A stretch of 64,000 bases of DNA from assembly GCF_007565055.1 (NCBI RefSeq), contig NC_044563.1:96681489-96745488 (forward strand). The letters are read 5' to 3'. Positions 36,254 to 49,259 of this stretch are shown here, in pieces (the stretch's first letter is position 1; every line of letters begins with the position of its first letter). This stretch comes from Rhinopithecus roxellana. Taxonomy: Eukaryota; Chordata; Mammalia; Primates; Cercopithecidae. Made by a program: the position numbers and the translations under genes. The notes under the pieces are model-generated. The model was given only the letters and a program-made list of their open reading frames with translations. It did not search any database and was not told the origin of the DNA.

Positions 36254-37015
36254 GAAATGGAGTCTCATTCTGTCACCCAGCCTGGAGTGCAGTGGCGTGA
36301 TCTCTGCTCACTATAACCTTCACCTCCCAAGTTCAAGCAATTCTTCCCCCTCAGCCTCCCAAGTAGCTGGGATTACAGGGGCACACCACCATGCCTGGCT
36401 AATTTTTGCATTTTTAGTAGAGACGGGGTTTCACCATGTTGGCCAGGCTAGTCTCGAACCCCTGACCTCAGGTGATCCACCCACCTCAGCCTCCCAAAGT
36501 GGAAGGATTACAGGTGTGTGCCCCGCTGCTGAGCATTTTTTAATATTTTGTTGGCCATTTGTATGTCTTCTTTGGAGAACTGTCTATTCATGTCCTTAGG
36601 GCACTTTTTTATGGGATTTTTTTTTCTTGCTAATTTGTTTGAATTCCTTGTAGATTCTGGATATTAGTCATTTGTCAGATGTATAGATTGTGAAGATTTT
36701 CTCCCACTCAGTGGGTTATCTGTTTACCCCACTGATTGTTTTTTGCTGTGCCGAAGCTTTTGAGTTTCATTAAGTCCCATCTATTTATCTTTGTTTTTGT
36801 TGCATTTGTTTTTGGTTTCTTGGTCATGAACTCTTTACATAAGCCAATGTCTAGAAGGGTTTTTCTGATGTCATCTTGTAGAATTTTTATGGTTTCAGGT
36901 CTTAAATTTAAGTCTTTGATCCATCTTGAGTTGATGTTTGTATAAGGTGAGAGATGAGGATACAAATTCATTCTTCTACATGTGGCTTGCCAGTTATCCC
37001 AACACCAATCGTTGA
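35466..37015 (-). mobile_element. L1 3' fragment (primate L1), antisense, 5'-truncated
   Basis: From the 3' end (left) it carries 3'UTR and then ORF2 C-terminal coding sequence on the minus strand. Translated pieces at 35,791-36,027 (LKVELQFDPVIPLLGIYPEE) and 36,708-36,971 (INRWDLMKLKSFGTAK) are typical ORF2 C-terminal wording. An Alu interrupts it at 36,226-36,531. It is incapable of movement. Confidence 0.85.
36226..36531 (-). repeat. Alu SINE, antisense, inserted in L1
   Basis: A long T run, then GAAATGGAGTCTCATTCTGT, and an Alu body ending near 'GTGTGTGCCCCGCTGC'. TGAGCATTTTT occurs on both sides as a target-site duplication. Confidence 0.9.
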
Positions 37016-37389
37016 CCTGCCACCTCTATCTATATGAAGTCTCCATGTCTATATTGATCTGTTTCTTGCCTTTGTGTTCTGATTTATTAATCTACTTTAT
37101 AAAACTATACAACTATATAAACCCACTCTATCAAGATATCGAAGATTTCCATCACCCCAAAAAGATATCTTCTGCCCCTTCTCAGTCAATACCTACCCCT
37201 TCAGAGGCAATCATTATTGTGATTGCTATCACAGTAGATTAGTTTTGCCTATTCTTGTTCATTACAAATTCTTGTTCTTCATATAAATTCAGTATGTACT
37301 CTTGAATATAGCTTTGTTTACTCAACAAAATGTTTTGAATTTCATCCACGCTATCATGCATTTCAGTGAAAGATTAATTTTTATTTTTT

Positions 37390-37682
37390 TATTTTATTTA
37401 ATTTTATTTTTTTGAGATGGAGTCTCGCTCTGTCACCAGGCTGGAGTGCAGTGGTGTGATCTCGACTCACTGCAACCTCTGCCTTCCGGCTTCAAGCAAT
37501 TCTCCTGCCTCAGCCTCCTGAGTAGCTGGGACTACAGGTGCGTGCCACCACACCCAGCTAATTTTTGTATTTTTAGTAGAGACGGAGTTTCACCATGTTG
37601 GCCAGGATGATCTCGATCTCTTGACCTCGGGATCCACCTCCCAAAGTGCTGGGATTACAGGCAAGAGCCACCGTGCCCGGCC
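37390..37682 (-). repeat. Alu SINE (S-like), antisense
   Basis: T-rich start and GAGATGGAGTCTCGCTCTGT, ending 'GAGCCACCGTGCCCGGCC'. A small internal deletion occurs near 37,630. It interrupts the old L1. Confidence 0.9.
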
Positions 37683-38564
37683 CATTTTTAATTTTGAGTA
37701 GTATCCCATTCTGTGTATGTATGACCATTTATTTATCAGGCTGCATTGATGAACATTTGAATTGTTTCCAGTTTGGGCTAATATGAATAAAGCTGCTAAA
37801 ACATTCTTGTACAAATGTTTTTGCAAACATGTTTTCTCAGGTAAAAATCTTAGAGTGGAATTTCTAGATTTTAATGAGATTTATGTTTCACTTTATAAGT
37901 TGCCAAACCAATTTCCAAAGTGGTCATATCATTTTATATTCCCACCAGCAATGTATGAAAATTTCAATTGCCTCGCATTTTACCTATATTTGATATTGTC
38001 CAGTTTGTTTGGTCAGTTTTTTAAAAATATTAGCCATTCTAGAGGATGTGTTTTAGTTTTAATTCTCCAGATACTAACGACATTGAGCACTTTTTCATAT
38101 ATTTATTGACCATTTGTGTATAATACTTTCTGAGATGCCCATTCAAGGTCTTTGATCTTTTTTTGGTGGGGGGAGGGTTGATTGTCTAATTTTATTGAAT
38201 TGTAGAATTGCTTATAATTCTGAATACAAGACCTTTGCCAGACATGTTTTCGCAAATATTTTCTCCATGTCTGTGACTCCCCTATTCATTCTGTTAACAA
38301 TGTATTTTGATGAGTAGATGTTTTTAATTTTGATAAAAGTCCACATTATTAATTTTTTTCTTTTATCACTAGTTTTCTAGGTTCTGTCTAAAAATCAAAT
38401 TCCATTATCTTGTATTGATGTTGCAAGATTGCAAAAATAGCCTCTTATGTTTTCATCTAGAGATTTTATAGTTTTAGCTTTTACATTGAAGTCCCTAGTC
38501 ATCTTAAATTAATTTTTGTGTACAGTGTGATGTACGGGTGTGAAATAATACAAATCCATATATT

Positions 38565-39440
38565 GGTCTCTGCCCCCAGTTCCTGATACAGGGCTCCTAA
38601 AACCCCCTTGTAATTTCTTAAGAGATAGGAGTGCTAGGAGCATCTTTTTGTTCTAATGCTTCATCTTTAACCTTGGTTCCTGACAACAGAGTTCCTAAAC
38701 TGCTTGACGTTTCCTGTGTGATAGGAGCATCTTTTGTTCTAACAAGGTGACTCTTGATGGGCTCCTGGATTGAGACTACTCACCGGAAAGACCAAGCCAT
38801 GATTAGAAGCTTTGAAATTTTAGTCCTATATCCCTTCCTCTGGGAAAGGAATGGGGGATAGGAATTGAATTAATAGTTCATCATGCCTATGTAGTGAAGC
38901 CTTCCCAAAAATCCCTAAAAGATTGGGTTTGGAGAACTTCCAGATTGGTAAACACATGGAGGTGCTGAGAGGGTGGCACTCTGAAGAGGGTATAAGAGCT
39001 CCACACCCTTTCCTTATGCATCTTTTCCATCTGTCTATTTCTAAATTGTATCCTTTCATAATAAACCAGTAATCTAGTAAGTAAACTATTTTCCTGAGTT
39101 CTGTGAGCCATTCTAGAAAATTATTGAACCAAAGGATGGGGTTGTGGGAACTTCTGATTTACAGCAGGTTGGTCGGAGAAGCACAAATGCAACCTGGATT
39201 TTCAACTGGTGTCTGAGGTGGTGGCAGTTCTGTGGGATTGAATTCTTAACCTGTGAAAGTTAATATATCTCTAGGTAGATCATCTCATAACTGAATTAAA
39301 TGCTAGGACACCCATTCAATGTCTGCTGAAAAGTGCAGAATTGCTTGGTGTGGGAAAAATAAAACCCACACATCTGGTGTCAGAAATGAGGTATTCAGAG
39401 TAGACATAGAGTAGCGATGGAAACAGGAGTTTTACTTGCA
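38565..39440 (+). mobile_element. Solitary LTR, MER21-like (endogenous retrovirus-derived)
   Basis: A long-terminal-repeat-like block with a polyadenylation region (AATAAACC near 39,060) and the wording 'GTGAGCCATTCTAG' and 'GGTGTCAGAAATGAGG'. I associate these with the MER21 group, from memory only. No internal retroviral coding sequence is seen on either side. It separates two parts of the old antisense L1. Old, non-coding, decayed. Confidence 0.45.
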
Positions 39441-41527
39441 ACAGGCGAAGTTCATTTTTTTCCCCATACAGATAGTCAGTTGTTCTGAGAGCATTTTTTA
39501 GACTATCATTTTCTTTGGAATTGCTTTGGCACTTTGGTAGAAAATCAATTGACAACATAAATGTGGATCTATTTCAGAACCCTCTATTCTGTTCCAGTTG
39601 CCTGTCTACACATAAATACTACACTGTCTTGATTACCATAACATTACACTAAGTCTTGAAGTCAGAAAGTTTAAGTCCTCCAAATTTATTCTTTTTGTTG
39701 TTGTTATTTTCGGACACTTTCAATTACATATACATTTTAGAATCAGCTTGTCAACTTTTACCCCTCAAAAAAGCCTGTTGGGATTTTTATTGGGATTTTA
39801 TTTAATCTACAGATAAGTTTTGAGAAAATTGATATTTAACACCACCAAGTTTTTCAGTCTGTGAAAATAGCATGTCTCTCCAGTTAGATCATCTTTAAAT
39901 TTCCTCAGTAATGTTCTGTATATTCAATGCAGAAGTCTTAATCATATTTCATTAAATATATCCCTATGTATTTTGTATCTGGATATATAACAGTATTTTT
40001 TAAATTTATTTTTTCCCACTTTTATTTTATATTCAGGAGATATATGTGCAGGTGTGTTACCTGGGTATACTGCGTGATGCTGAGGTTTGGGGTACAAATT
40101 GTCCCATCACCCAGGCAGTGAACATAATACCCACTAGTTTTTCAACCCATTCCCATCTCCCTCCTATCTCACATTAGTAGTCCCAGTTTCCATTACTGCA
40201 ATCTTTATGTACATGTGTACCAATATTTAGCTCCCACTTATTAGTGAGAACACGTGGTACTTGATTTTCTATTCCTATGTTAATTCGCTTAGGATAATGA
40301 CCTCCAGCTGCATCCATGTTGCTGTGAAGGACATGATTTCATTCATTTTTATGGCTACATAGTATTTTATGTTGTATACATACCACATTTTCTTTATCCA
40401 GTCCACCATTGATGGGCACCTAGATTGATTCCATGTCTTTATTATTGTGAACAGTGCTACAATGAAGACGCAAGTGCATGTGTCTTTTTGGTAGAATAAT
40501 TTGTTTTCTTTTAGATGTACACCAAGTAATGGGATAGCTGAGTTGGATTGTAGTTCTAAGTTATTTAAGAAATCTCCAAACTGCTCTTCACAATATCTGA
40601 ACTAATTTACATCTCCACCAACAATGTATAAGCCTCGCCAGCATTTATTGTTTTCTAACTTTTCAATAATAGCCATTCCGACTTGTATGAGATGATATCT
40701 CATTGTGGTTTTCATTTGCATTTCTCTGATGAGCAGTGATGTGGAGCATTTTTTCATGTTTTTTGGCCACTTGTATGCCTTCTTTTGTGAAGTGTCTGTT
40801 CATGTCTTTTCCCCATTTTTAATGGGGTTATTTGTGTTTTGCTTGTTCAACTGTTTAAGCTCCTTATGGATTCTGGATATTAGACATTTGTTGGATGCAT
40901 AATTTGCAAATATTTTCTCCCATTCTGTGGGTTGTCTATTTACTCTGTTGACAGTTTCTTTTGCATGCAGAAGCTCTTCAGTTTAATTACGTCCCAGTAG
41001 TTCACTTTTGTTTTTGTTGCAATTGCTTTTGAGGACAGTCATAAATTCTTTAGCAAGGCTGATGTCCAGAATGGTGTTTCCTAGGTTTTCTTCTAGGATT
41101 CTCATACTTTAGGGTCCTATATTTAAATCTTTAATCCATCTTGAGTTAATTTTTATATATGGTGAAAGGTACAGGTTCAGTTTCATTCTTCTGCATATGA
41201 CTAGCCAGCTATCCCAGAATCACTTATTGAATAGGGAGTCCTTTCCCCATTGTTTATTTTTGTCAATTTTGTCAAAGATCAGATGGTTGTAGGTATGTGG
41301 CTTTATTTCTAAGTTCTCTATTTTGTTCCATTGGTCTATGAATCTGTTTTTATGGCAGTACCATGCTGTTTTGGTTACTGTAGACTTATAGTATGGTTGA
41401 AATTCAGGTAATGTTATGCCTCCAGCTTTGCTCTTTTTTTGTAAGATTGCTTTGGCTGCTTGGGCTCTTTTCTGGTGCCATATCAATTTTAGAATAGTCT
41501 TTTCTACTTCCGTGAAAAATGACACTG

Positions 41528-41850
41528 GGCCGGGCATGGTTGCTCACGTCTGTAATCCCAGCACTTTAGGAGGCCAAGGTGGACAGATCACTTGAGGTCA
41601 GGAGTTTGAGACCAGCCTGGCCAATATGGTGAAACCCAGTCTCTACTAAAAATACAAAAAAAATAGCTGGGTGTGGTGGTATGCACTAGGTGTAGCAGCT
41701 ACTTGGGTAGCTGAGGCAGAAGAATCTCTTGAACCCAGGAGGTGGAGGTTGCAGTGAGCCAAGATCACACCACTGCACTCCAGCCTGGGTGACAGAGCAA
41801 GACTCCATCACAAAAAAAAAAAAAAAGAAAGAAAGAAAAGAAAAGAAAAA
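41528..41850 (+). repeat. Alu SINE (S-like), plus strand, in L1
   Basis: Dimer from GGCCGGGCATGGTTGCTCAC to a long A tail ending in AAAGAAAGAAAAGAAAAG. Flanks AAAAATGACACTG and AAAAATTACATTG are a slightly diverged target-site duplication. Confidence 0.9.
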
Positions 41851-44588
41851 TTACATTGGTATTTTGATAGGAATTGCAATTACTCTGAATCTGTAAGTTG
41901 CTTTGAGCAGTATGGCCATTTTAACGATACTGATTCTTCCAATCCATGAGCATGAAATGTTTTTCCATTTGTTTGTGTCATCTATGATTTCTTTTAGCAG
42001 TGTTTTGTATTTCTCCTTGTAGAGCTCCTTCACCTCCTTGGTTAGATCTATTCCTAGATATTTCCTGGATATGACTACTGTAAGTGGGATTGCATTCTTC
42101 ATTTGGCTCTCAGCTTGAACATTATTGGTGTATAGAAATCATACTGATTTTTGTATGTTGATTTTGTATCCTGAAACTTTACTGAAGTCATTTATCAGTT
42201 CCAAGAGCCTTATGCCAGAGTCTTCAGGGTTTCCTAGGTATAGAATCATATAATCTGTGAAAAGAGTTTGACTTCTTCTTTTCCTTTTTGGTTGACTTTC
42301 ATTTCTGTCTCTTGCCTGACTGCTCTGGCTAACACTTCCAGTACTATGTTGAATAGAAGTGGTGACAGTGGGCATCCTTGTCGTACTCCAGTTCTCAAGG
42401 GGAATGGTTTTAGTTTTTGCCCATCCAGCATGGCATTGGCTATGGTGTGTAATAGATGGGTCTTATTATTTTGAGGTATGTTCCTTTGATGCCTAGTTTC
42501 TTGATAATTGTTATCATGAAGCGATGCTGGATTTTATCAAAAGCTTTTTCCACATCTGTTGAGATGATAATATGGTTTTTGTTTTTAACTCTGTTTATGT
42601 GGTGAATCACATTTATTAATTTGTGTATGTCGAACAAGCCTTGCATTTGAGGAATGAAACCTGTTTATTGTGGTGAATTAATTTTTTGATGTACTGTTGA
42701 GTTTGGTTTGCTATTATTTTCTTGAAGACTTTTGTGTCTATATTCACCAGGAATATTGGCTCATTGTTTTATTTTTTCACGGTGACTGCCAGGTTTTGGT
42801 ATCAGGGTGATGCTCACTTTGTAGATTGAGGTAGGAAGGAGTCCTTCCTCCTCGATTTTTGGGGATACTTTTAGTAGAACTGATACCAGCTCTTCTTTGT
42901 ATATCAGGTAGAATTTAGCTGTGAATCCATCCAGCTGGGGCTTTTTGTTTTTCGTTGGTAGGCTTTTTATCACTGATTCTAATTCAGAAGTCAATCTTGG
43001 TCTGTTCAGGGTTTCAATTGTTTCCTTATTCAACCATGGGAGGTTGTGTGTTTCTGGTAATTTATCAATTTCCTCAGATTTTATAGTTTGTGTGCATAGA
43101 GGTGTTCATAGTATTTTCCATGGATATTTTGTATTTCAGTGGGATCAGTTGTAATGTCACCTTTTATCATCTCTGATGGTGTTTATGTGAATCTTTTTTT
43201 TTTTCTTTGTTAATCTAGCTAATGATCTATCTATTTTATTTATCTTTTCCAATAACCAGCTTTTAGCTTGTTGATTCTTTGTATGGATTTTGGGGTCTCA
43301 ACTTCATTCAGTTTCACTCAGATTTTAATTATTTCTTTTCTTCTGCTAGCTTTGGGATTAGTTTGTTCTTATTTTTCTAGTTCCTGTAGATATAATGTTA
43401 GATCATTAATCTGAGATCTTGCTAACTTTTTGAGGTAGGCAATTACACTATAAACTTTCCTCTTAACGTTGCTTTTACTGCATCCAGAGATTTTTGTATG
43501 TCTTGTGTCTGTTTTCATTTTTTTCAAATAATTTGTTTATTTCTGCCTTAATTTCATTGTTTACCCAAAAGTCATTCAGGGGTAAGTTGTTTCATTTCCT
43601 TATAGCGTGTGTTTTTGAGGGATCTTTCTGGTATTCATTTCTATTTTTATTCCACTGTGGTCTGAGAGTATAGTTGGTATAATTTTGATTTTTTTGAATT
43701 TATTGAGACTTGCTTTATGGTCAAGCATGTGGTTGATCTTGGAGTATGTTCTACATGCAGATGAGAAGACTGTATATTCTGTGGTTGATGGGTGAAGTAT
43801 TCTGTAGATGTCTATTAGGTCCAGTTGATCAAGTGACAAGTTTAAGGCTAAAATTTGTTCGTTTTCTGCCTCAATGCCCTGTCTAATGTTGACAGTATGG
43901 GTGTTGAAGTTCCCCACTATTACTGTGTAACTGTCTAAGTCTTTTCATAGGTCTAGAAGTACTTGCTTTATGAATCTGAGTGCTCCACTGTTGGATGTGT
44001 ATATACGTAGGATAGTTAAGTCTTCTTGTTGAATTGAACCCTTTATCATTATATAATGCCTTTCTTTGTCCTGTATTACTATGGTTGGCTTAAGGTCTGT
44101 TTTATCTGATATAAGAACAGTGATCCCTATTCTTTTCTGTTTTCCATGTGCATGACAGATCTTTCTCAACCCTCTACTTTGAGCCTGTGGATGTTGTTAT
44201 GTGTGAGATGGGTGTCTTCAAGACAGCAGACAGATGAGTCTTCTTTTCTAATCCAAACTTTCCACCTTGTGCCTCTTAAGTGGGGTGTTTAAAGTATTGA
44301 CATTCAAGGCTAATATTGATATGTGAGGTTTGATCCTATCATAAGGTTGTTAGTTGGTTGCTTTGTAGTTTCTATTGCGTGGTTGCTTTATAAGGTCTTT
44401 AGGCTATGACCTAAGTGTGTTTTGGTGGTAGATGGCATCATTCTTTTGTATCCATGTTTAAAACTCCCTTAAGGATCTCCTGTAAGGTTGGTCTAATGGC
44501 AACAAATTCACTTAGTGCTAGCTTGTCTGGAAAATATCTTTTTATTTCTCTTTCGCTTATACAGCCTACTTTGGCAGGATATGAAGTT

Positions 44589-45366
44589 TTTTTTTTATTA
44601 TTATTCTTATTATACTTTAAGTTTTAGGGTACATGTGCATAACGTGCAGGTTTGTTACATATGTATACTTATGCCATGTTGGTATGCTGCACCCACCAAC
44701 TCGTCAGCACCCATCAACTCGTCATTTACATCAGGTATAACTCCCAGTGCAATCCCTCCCCCCTCCCCGCCTCCATCATAGGCCCTGGTGTGTGATGTTC
44801 CCCTTCCCGAGTCCAGGTGATCTCATTGTTCAGTTCCCACCTATGAGTGACAACATGCGGTGTTTGGTTTTCTGTTCTTGCGATAGTTTGCTGAGAATGA
44901 TGGTTTCCAGCTGCATCCATGTCCCTACAAAGGACACAAACTCATCCTTTTTTATGGCTGCATAGTATTCCATGGTGTATATGTGCCACATTTTCTTAAT
45001 CCAGTCTGTCACTGATGGACATTTGGGTTGATTCCAAGTCTTTGCTATTGTGAATAGTGCCGCAATAAACATACGTGTGCATGTGTCTTTGTAGCAGCAT
45101 GATTTATAAACCTTTGGGTATATACCCAGTAATGGGATGGCTGGGTCATACAGTACTTCTAGTTCTAGATCCTTGAGGAATCGCCATACTGTTTTCCATA
45201 ATGGTTGAACTAGTTTACAATCCCACCAACAGTGTAAAAGTGTTCCTATTTCTCCACATCCTCTCCAGTACCTGTTGTTTCCTGACTTTTTAATGATTGC
45301 CATTCTAACTGGTGTGAGATGGTATCTCATTGTGGTTTTGATTTGCATTTCTCTGATGGCCAGTGA
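44589..45366 (-). mobile_element. 5'-truncated L1 (L1PA-like), antisense, nested in older L1
   Basis: 778 bases of L1 3' end: poly-T, a 3'UTR ('GGGTACATGTGCATAACGTG') and the ORF2 C-terminal region on the minus strand (44,830-45,348 is open for 172 codons). CAGGATATGAAGTT lies at 44,575-44,588 and 45,367-45,380, an exact 14-bp target-site duplication. It is clearly younger than its host L1. Confidence 0.9.
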
Positions 45367-46454
45367 CAGGATATGAAGTTCTTGGTTGGAATTTCTTTCC
45401 TTTAAGAATGCTGAAAATAGGCCCCCAAATTCTCCCGGCTTGTAAGGTTTCTACTGAAAAGTTCACTGTTAGCCTGATGGGATTCCCTTTGTACATGACC
45501 TTTCTCTAGCAACCTTTAAGATTTTTTCTTTAGCATTGACCTTGGACAATCTGGTGACAATATGCCTTGGTAAAGTTCATTTTGTATAGTATTAGGCAGA
45601 TGTTCTCTGGATTTCCTGTATCTGGATGTCTACCTCCTTAGCGAGATTGAGGAAATTTTCTTAAATAATTCCCTCAAACATATTTTCCAGGTTGTTTACT
45701 TTTTCTCCCTATCTCTCAGAAATGCCAATAATTCATAGGTTTGGTTGTTTTACATAATCCCATATTTCTTGAAGACTTTGTACATTTTTTAAAAATTATT
45801 TTTATTTATTTTTGTCTAACTGGGTTAGTTACAAAGACTAGTCTTCAAGCTCTGAAATTATTTCTTCTTCTTGGTCCAGTTTATTGATAAAGATTTCAAC
45901 AGTATTTCAAAATTCCTTAAGTGAGTTTTTCAATTGCAGAAGCTCTGATTTATTTTTTAAAGACATTTATCTCTTCCTTCATTTCTAGGATTGCTTGAGC
46001 AGTTTCTTTGCATTGACTTTCAACCTTGTCTTGGATCTCAAAAAGCTTCCTTGCAATCCATGCTTTGAATTCTTTATGTGTCATTTCTGAGTTTCCATTT
46101 CGGTTAGGGTCCATTGCTAGAATGCTAGTGTGATCCTTTAGTGGTGTCACAACATTCAGATTTTTCATGGTGCCAAAATTCTTCTGTTGGTTCCTTCTCA
46201 TCTGGAGACACTGACACTTCTAATTTTTGCAATTGTTTTCACGTGGGTAGGATTTTTTCTTTTTCTCTTTTTCCCTGTATTACTGGGTTCTCTCTCATTC
46301 TCTCTCTCTGAGCTTCCTGCTCAGCCCTGGGGCAGGGTGAAGGGGCCACTATGGGCAGGGTCAGACTGGGCAGATCTCTGCCTAAAGGTACCTGGATGGC
46401 AGGCACAAGCACCAGCACTGAGGAAGAATCCAATAGGCGAGCACCAAGTACTCA

Positions 46455-46950
46455 GATGTCTGCCTAAGCATGGAGGAAATCAACCTCCTCAGCCCTCCTC
46501 CGCACGGGAATGGGGTGGAGCCTAAATTCCTAATCCCAAAGAGTGAGTGGTCCAGATGTCCGGAGATCTGCCTAGGCGTGGAGTGGAGAGGGACCTGCTG
46601 CACCAAGATTTCTGCACAGGAGGAGTGGAGTGACTCAGACTTCTGAACCAGGCAAGTAGATCCTCTGAATGCCTGAGGATCTGCCTGGGCATACAGCAGA
46701 GAGGGCTTCCCTGCACCAGGATCTCTGCACAGGAAGGGTAGGATTGCTCAGGTTGTGGATCCAAGTGAGCTAGTGCTCCAAATTCCTGGAGATCTGCCTG
46801 GGCATGAAGTGGAGAAGGCCTCCCTGTATCAGGATCTCTGCACAGGAAGGGTAGGGTGGGTAGGGTCAGGTTGCTGAACCAGGAGAACAGGTGCTTCAAA
46901 TGCCTGGATATCCACCTGGACATGGAGTTGAGAGGGCCCTGCCACACCAT
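46455..46950 (-). repeat. About 113-bp tandem units in an L1 5'UTR
   Basis: GATCTGCCTRGGCRT begins units at 46,565, 46,678 and 46,791, with weaker copies near 46,455 and 46,909. The period is about 113 bases. Such repeated units are known in the 5'UTR of some older primate L1 subfamilies. Non-coding frames crossing the block repeat accordingly. Confidence 0.75.
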
Positions 46951-47107
46951 GATCTAAATAGTATTTTAATGCTGGTAATTTATTGTTTCCTAATATTTAT
47001 TCAGAATTTTCCCATCACACTGCATAAGTGACACTGAGCATAGTTTTTACTTCCTGGAACTGTCTTACTCATTTTGTTGTCAATGCTATACTACCTGCAA
47101 AATTAAA

Positions 47108-47967
47108 TTAAATTTCTGGATGTATGTTCCTCTCTTTATATATTCTCTGAAACTCAAGCCATTGCTTCAAAGGGTGCAAGCCCCAAGCCTTGGAAGCTTC
47201 CACATGGTGTTGGTCCTGCAGGTGTGCAGAAAACAAGAATTGAGGTTTGGGAACCTCTGCTTGGATTTCAGAAGATGTATAGAAATGGCTAGATGTCCAG
47301 GCAGAGGTGTGCTCCTGGGGTAGAGCCCTCATGGAAAGCCTCTGCTAGGGCAGTGCAGAAGGAAAATATGGGGTCAGAGCCCCCACACAGAGTCCCCACT
47401 GAGGCACTGCCTAGGGACACTGTGAGAAGAAGGCAACCATCCTCCAGACTTCAGAAGGGTAGAACCACTGACAGCTTGCACCGTACTCCTGGAAAAGCCA
47501 CAGACATTCAACACCAGTCAAGAAAGCAGCTGGGACGGGAGCTGTGCCCTGCAAAGCTACAGGGTCAGAGCTGCCCAAGGTCATGGGAGTCCACCTCTTA
47601 CATCAGTAATACCTGGATGTGAGGCATGGAGTCAAAAGAGATCATTTTGGAGCTTTAAGATTTGACTGCCTCACTAGATTTCAGACTTGCATGGTGCCTG
47701 TAGCCTCTTCATTTTGGTCAATTTCTCCCATTAGGAATGGCTGTATTTACCCAATGCCTGTACCCTCATTGCATCTAGGAAGTAACTAACTTGCTTTTGA
47801 CTTTACAGGCTCATAGGTGGAAGGGACTTCCCTTGTCCCAAGTGAGACTTTGGACTTGGACTTTTGAGTTAATGCTGGAATGAGTTAAGACTTTGGGGGA
47901 CTGTTGGGAAGGCATGATTGTAGTTTGAAATGTGAGGACGTGAGATATGGGAGGACCCAGGGCAAAA
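47108..47967 (+). mobile_element. THE1 internal region (MaLR), 5'-truncated
   Basis: Sequence such as 'CCCATTAGGAATGGCTGTAT' and 'GACTTTGGGGGACTGTTGGG' immediately before an LTR matches THE1-type non-autonomous LTR retrotransposon internal sequence. Only the 3' part remains and no 5' LTR is present. Non-coding. Confidence 0.75.
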
Positions 47968-48270
47968 TGACATGGTTTGGCTGTGTCCCCCCACCCCAAA
48001 TTTCATCTTAAACTGTAGTTCCCATAATCCCCATCTGTTGTGGGAGGGACCTGGTGGGAGGTAATTAAATCATGGGGGCATTTGCCTCCATGCTGTTCTC
48101 ATGATAGTGAGTTCTCACATGATCTGATGGTTTTATAAGGGAGTTTTCCCACCGTTCACTCTGCACGTCTCCTTGCTGCTGCCATATGAAGAAGGACATG
48201 TTTGCTTCCCCTTCTGCCATGAGTGTAAGTTTCATGAGGCCTACCCAGCTCTGCACATAATTAGTGTATT
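47968..48270 (+). mobile_element. THE1-type LTR (3' LTR of the MaLR element)
   Basis: Starts TGACATGGTTTGGCTGTGTC and continues with 'GTTGTGGGAGGGACCTGGTG' and 'TGCTGCCATATGAAGAAGGA', the hallmark order of THE1/MST LTRs. The 3' end is short or diverged. Non-coding. Confidence 0.85.
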
Positions 48271-48390
48271 AGTCTGTTCTCATGCTAATTATGTCCCCTA
48301 TTCCTCTTCTAGTGTTTAATGGTGTCTTCATTATTTTTGTTGATGATTAGTCTTTCTAGAAATTGGTCTATTTTTTTAAAAAATAGATCT

Positions 48391-48692
48391 TGGCCGGGCG
48401 CAGTGGCTCAAGCCTGTAATCCCAGCACTTTGGGAGGCCGAGACGGGCAGATCACGAGGTCAGGAGTTCGAGACCATCCTGGCTAACACAGTGAAACCCT
48501 GTCTCTACTAAAAAATACAAAAAACTAGCCAGGCGAGGTGGCTGGCACCTGTAGTCCCAGCTACTTGGGAGGCTGAGGCAGGAGAATGGCATAAACCCAG
48601 GAGGCGGAGCTTGCAGTGAGCTGAGATCTGGCCACTGCATTCCAGCCCGGGCGACAGAGCGAGACTCCATCTCAAAAAAAAAAAAAAAAAAA
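48391..48692 (+). repeat. Young AluY of the Old World monkey (AluYR-like) type
   Basis: Near-consensus Alu with 'AAAAACTAGCCAGGCGAGG' and 'GAGCTGAGATCTGGCCACTG'. It has a long pure A tail and an intact target-site duplication AAAAAATAGATCT on both sides. The second such element in the window, it supports the cercopithecid assignment. Confidence 0.9.
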
Positions 48693-48699
48693 ATAGATC

Positions 48700-48770
48700 T
48701 CTTGATCTCTATTGTTTCTTGATCTCTATTGTTTCTTCCTTAGTTTCTTGATCTCTATTGTTTCTTCCTT
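48700..48770 (+). repeat. Short tandem duplication 'TTGATCTCTATTGTTTC'
   Basis: Three copies of this 17-base string occur within about 70 bases just after the Alu target-site duplication; the last two are each followed by TTCCTTA. They lie in old L1 sequence and probably arose by slippage. Confidence 0.7.
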
Positions 48771-48871
48771 ATTTTCCCATTCATTTACATTCTTCATTTA
48801 TTTCAAGTTCATTTTTTAGATTTACTGTTGTTCTTATTCCAGCTTCTTCAGCCAAATACCTATTTTCAATA

Positions 48872-49164
48872 CTTTTTTTTCTTCTGAGATGGAGTCTTGC
48901 TCTGTCACCCAGGCCGGAGTGTGGTGGCATGATCTTGGCTCACTGCACCTCCACCTGCTGGGTTCCAATGATTCTCCTGCCTCAGCCTCCCAAGTAGCTG
49001 GGACTACAGGGGTGCACCACCATGCCCAGCTAATTTTTGTATTTTTAGTAGAGACAGGGTTTCACCATGTTGGCCAGGCTGGTCTTGAACTCCTGACCTT
49101 GTGATCTGCCCACCTCAGCCTCCCAAAGTGCTGGGATTACAGGCATGAGACACCACACCCAGCC
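48872..49164 (-). repeat. Alu SINE (S-like), antisense
   Basis: GAGATGGAGTCTTGCTCTGT to 'GAGACACCACACCCAG'. CCTATTTTCAATA lies immediately before and after, a clean target-site duplication. Confidence 0.9.
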
Positions 49165-49259
49165 TATTTTCAATAGTTTCAAAATAAATGTATTAAACCA
49201 TAAATTTCCCCAAATAAGTGCTTCAGTGAGATCCCAAAAGCATTGGATGTTGATTAGGG

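Larger units (their letters stand above)
40006..46955 (-). mobile_element. Nearly full-length primate L1, antisense, decayed
   Basis: Right to left it shows a 5'UTR with tandem units (46,215-46,950), ORF1 remnants (45,381-46,201), ORF2 endonuclease and reverse transcriptase remnants (44,169 down to 41,220) and a 3'UTR (to 40,006). Frames are broken throughout. The RT motif reads FTDYMI where the second catalytic Asp of F-A/T-D-D is expected. An Alu (41,528-41,850) and a younger L1 (44,589-45,366) interrupt it. A weak duplication, AA(C/T)AGTATTTT, flanks the element. Confidence 0.8.

Noticed and set aside
44830..45348. 172-codon minus-strand frame
   Set aside because: It is the C-terminal part of L1 ORF2 in a 5'-truncated copy, not a host gene.
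46455..46950. Regularly spaced repeat that could suggest a CRISPR-like array
   Set aside because: The period is about 113 bases with no spacer/repeat structure. The units are the known type of tandem repeat in an L1 5'UTR, in a primate genome.
47108..48270. Possible coding endogenous retrovirus
   Set aside because: The internal region is THE1/MaLR type, non-autonomous and truncated. No retroviral gene frame is present.
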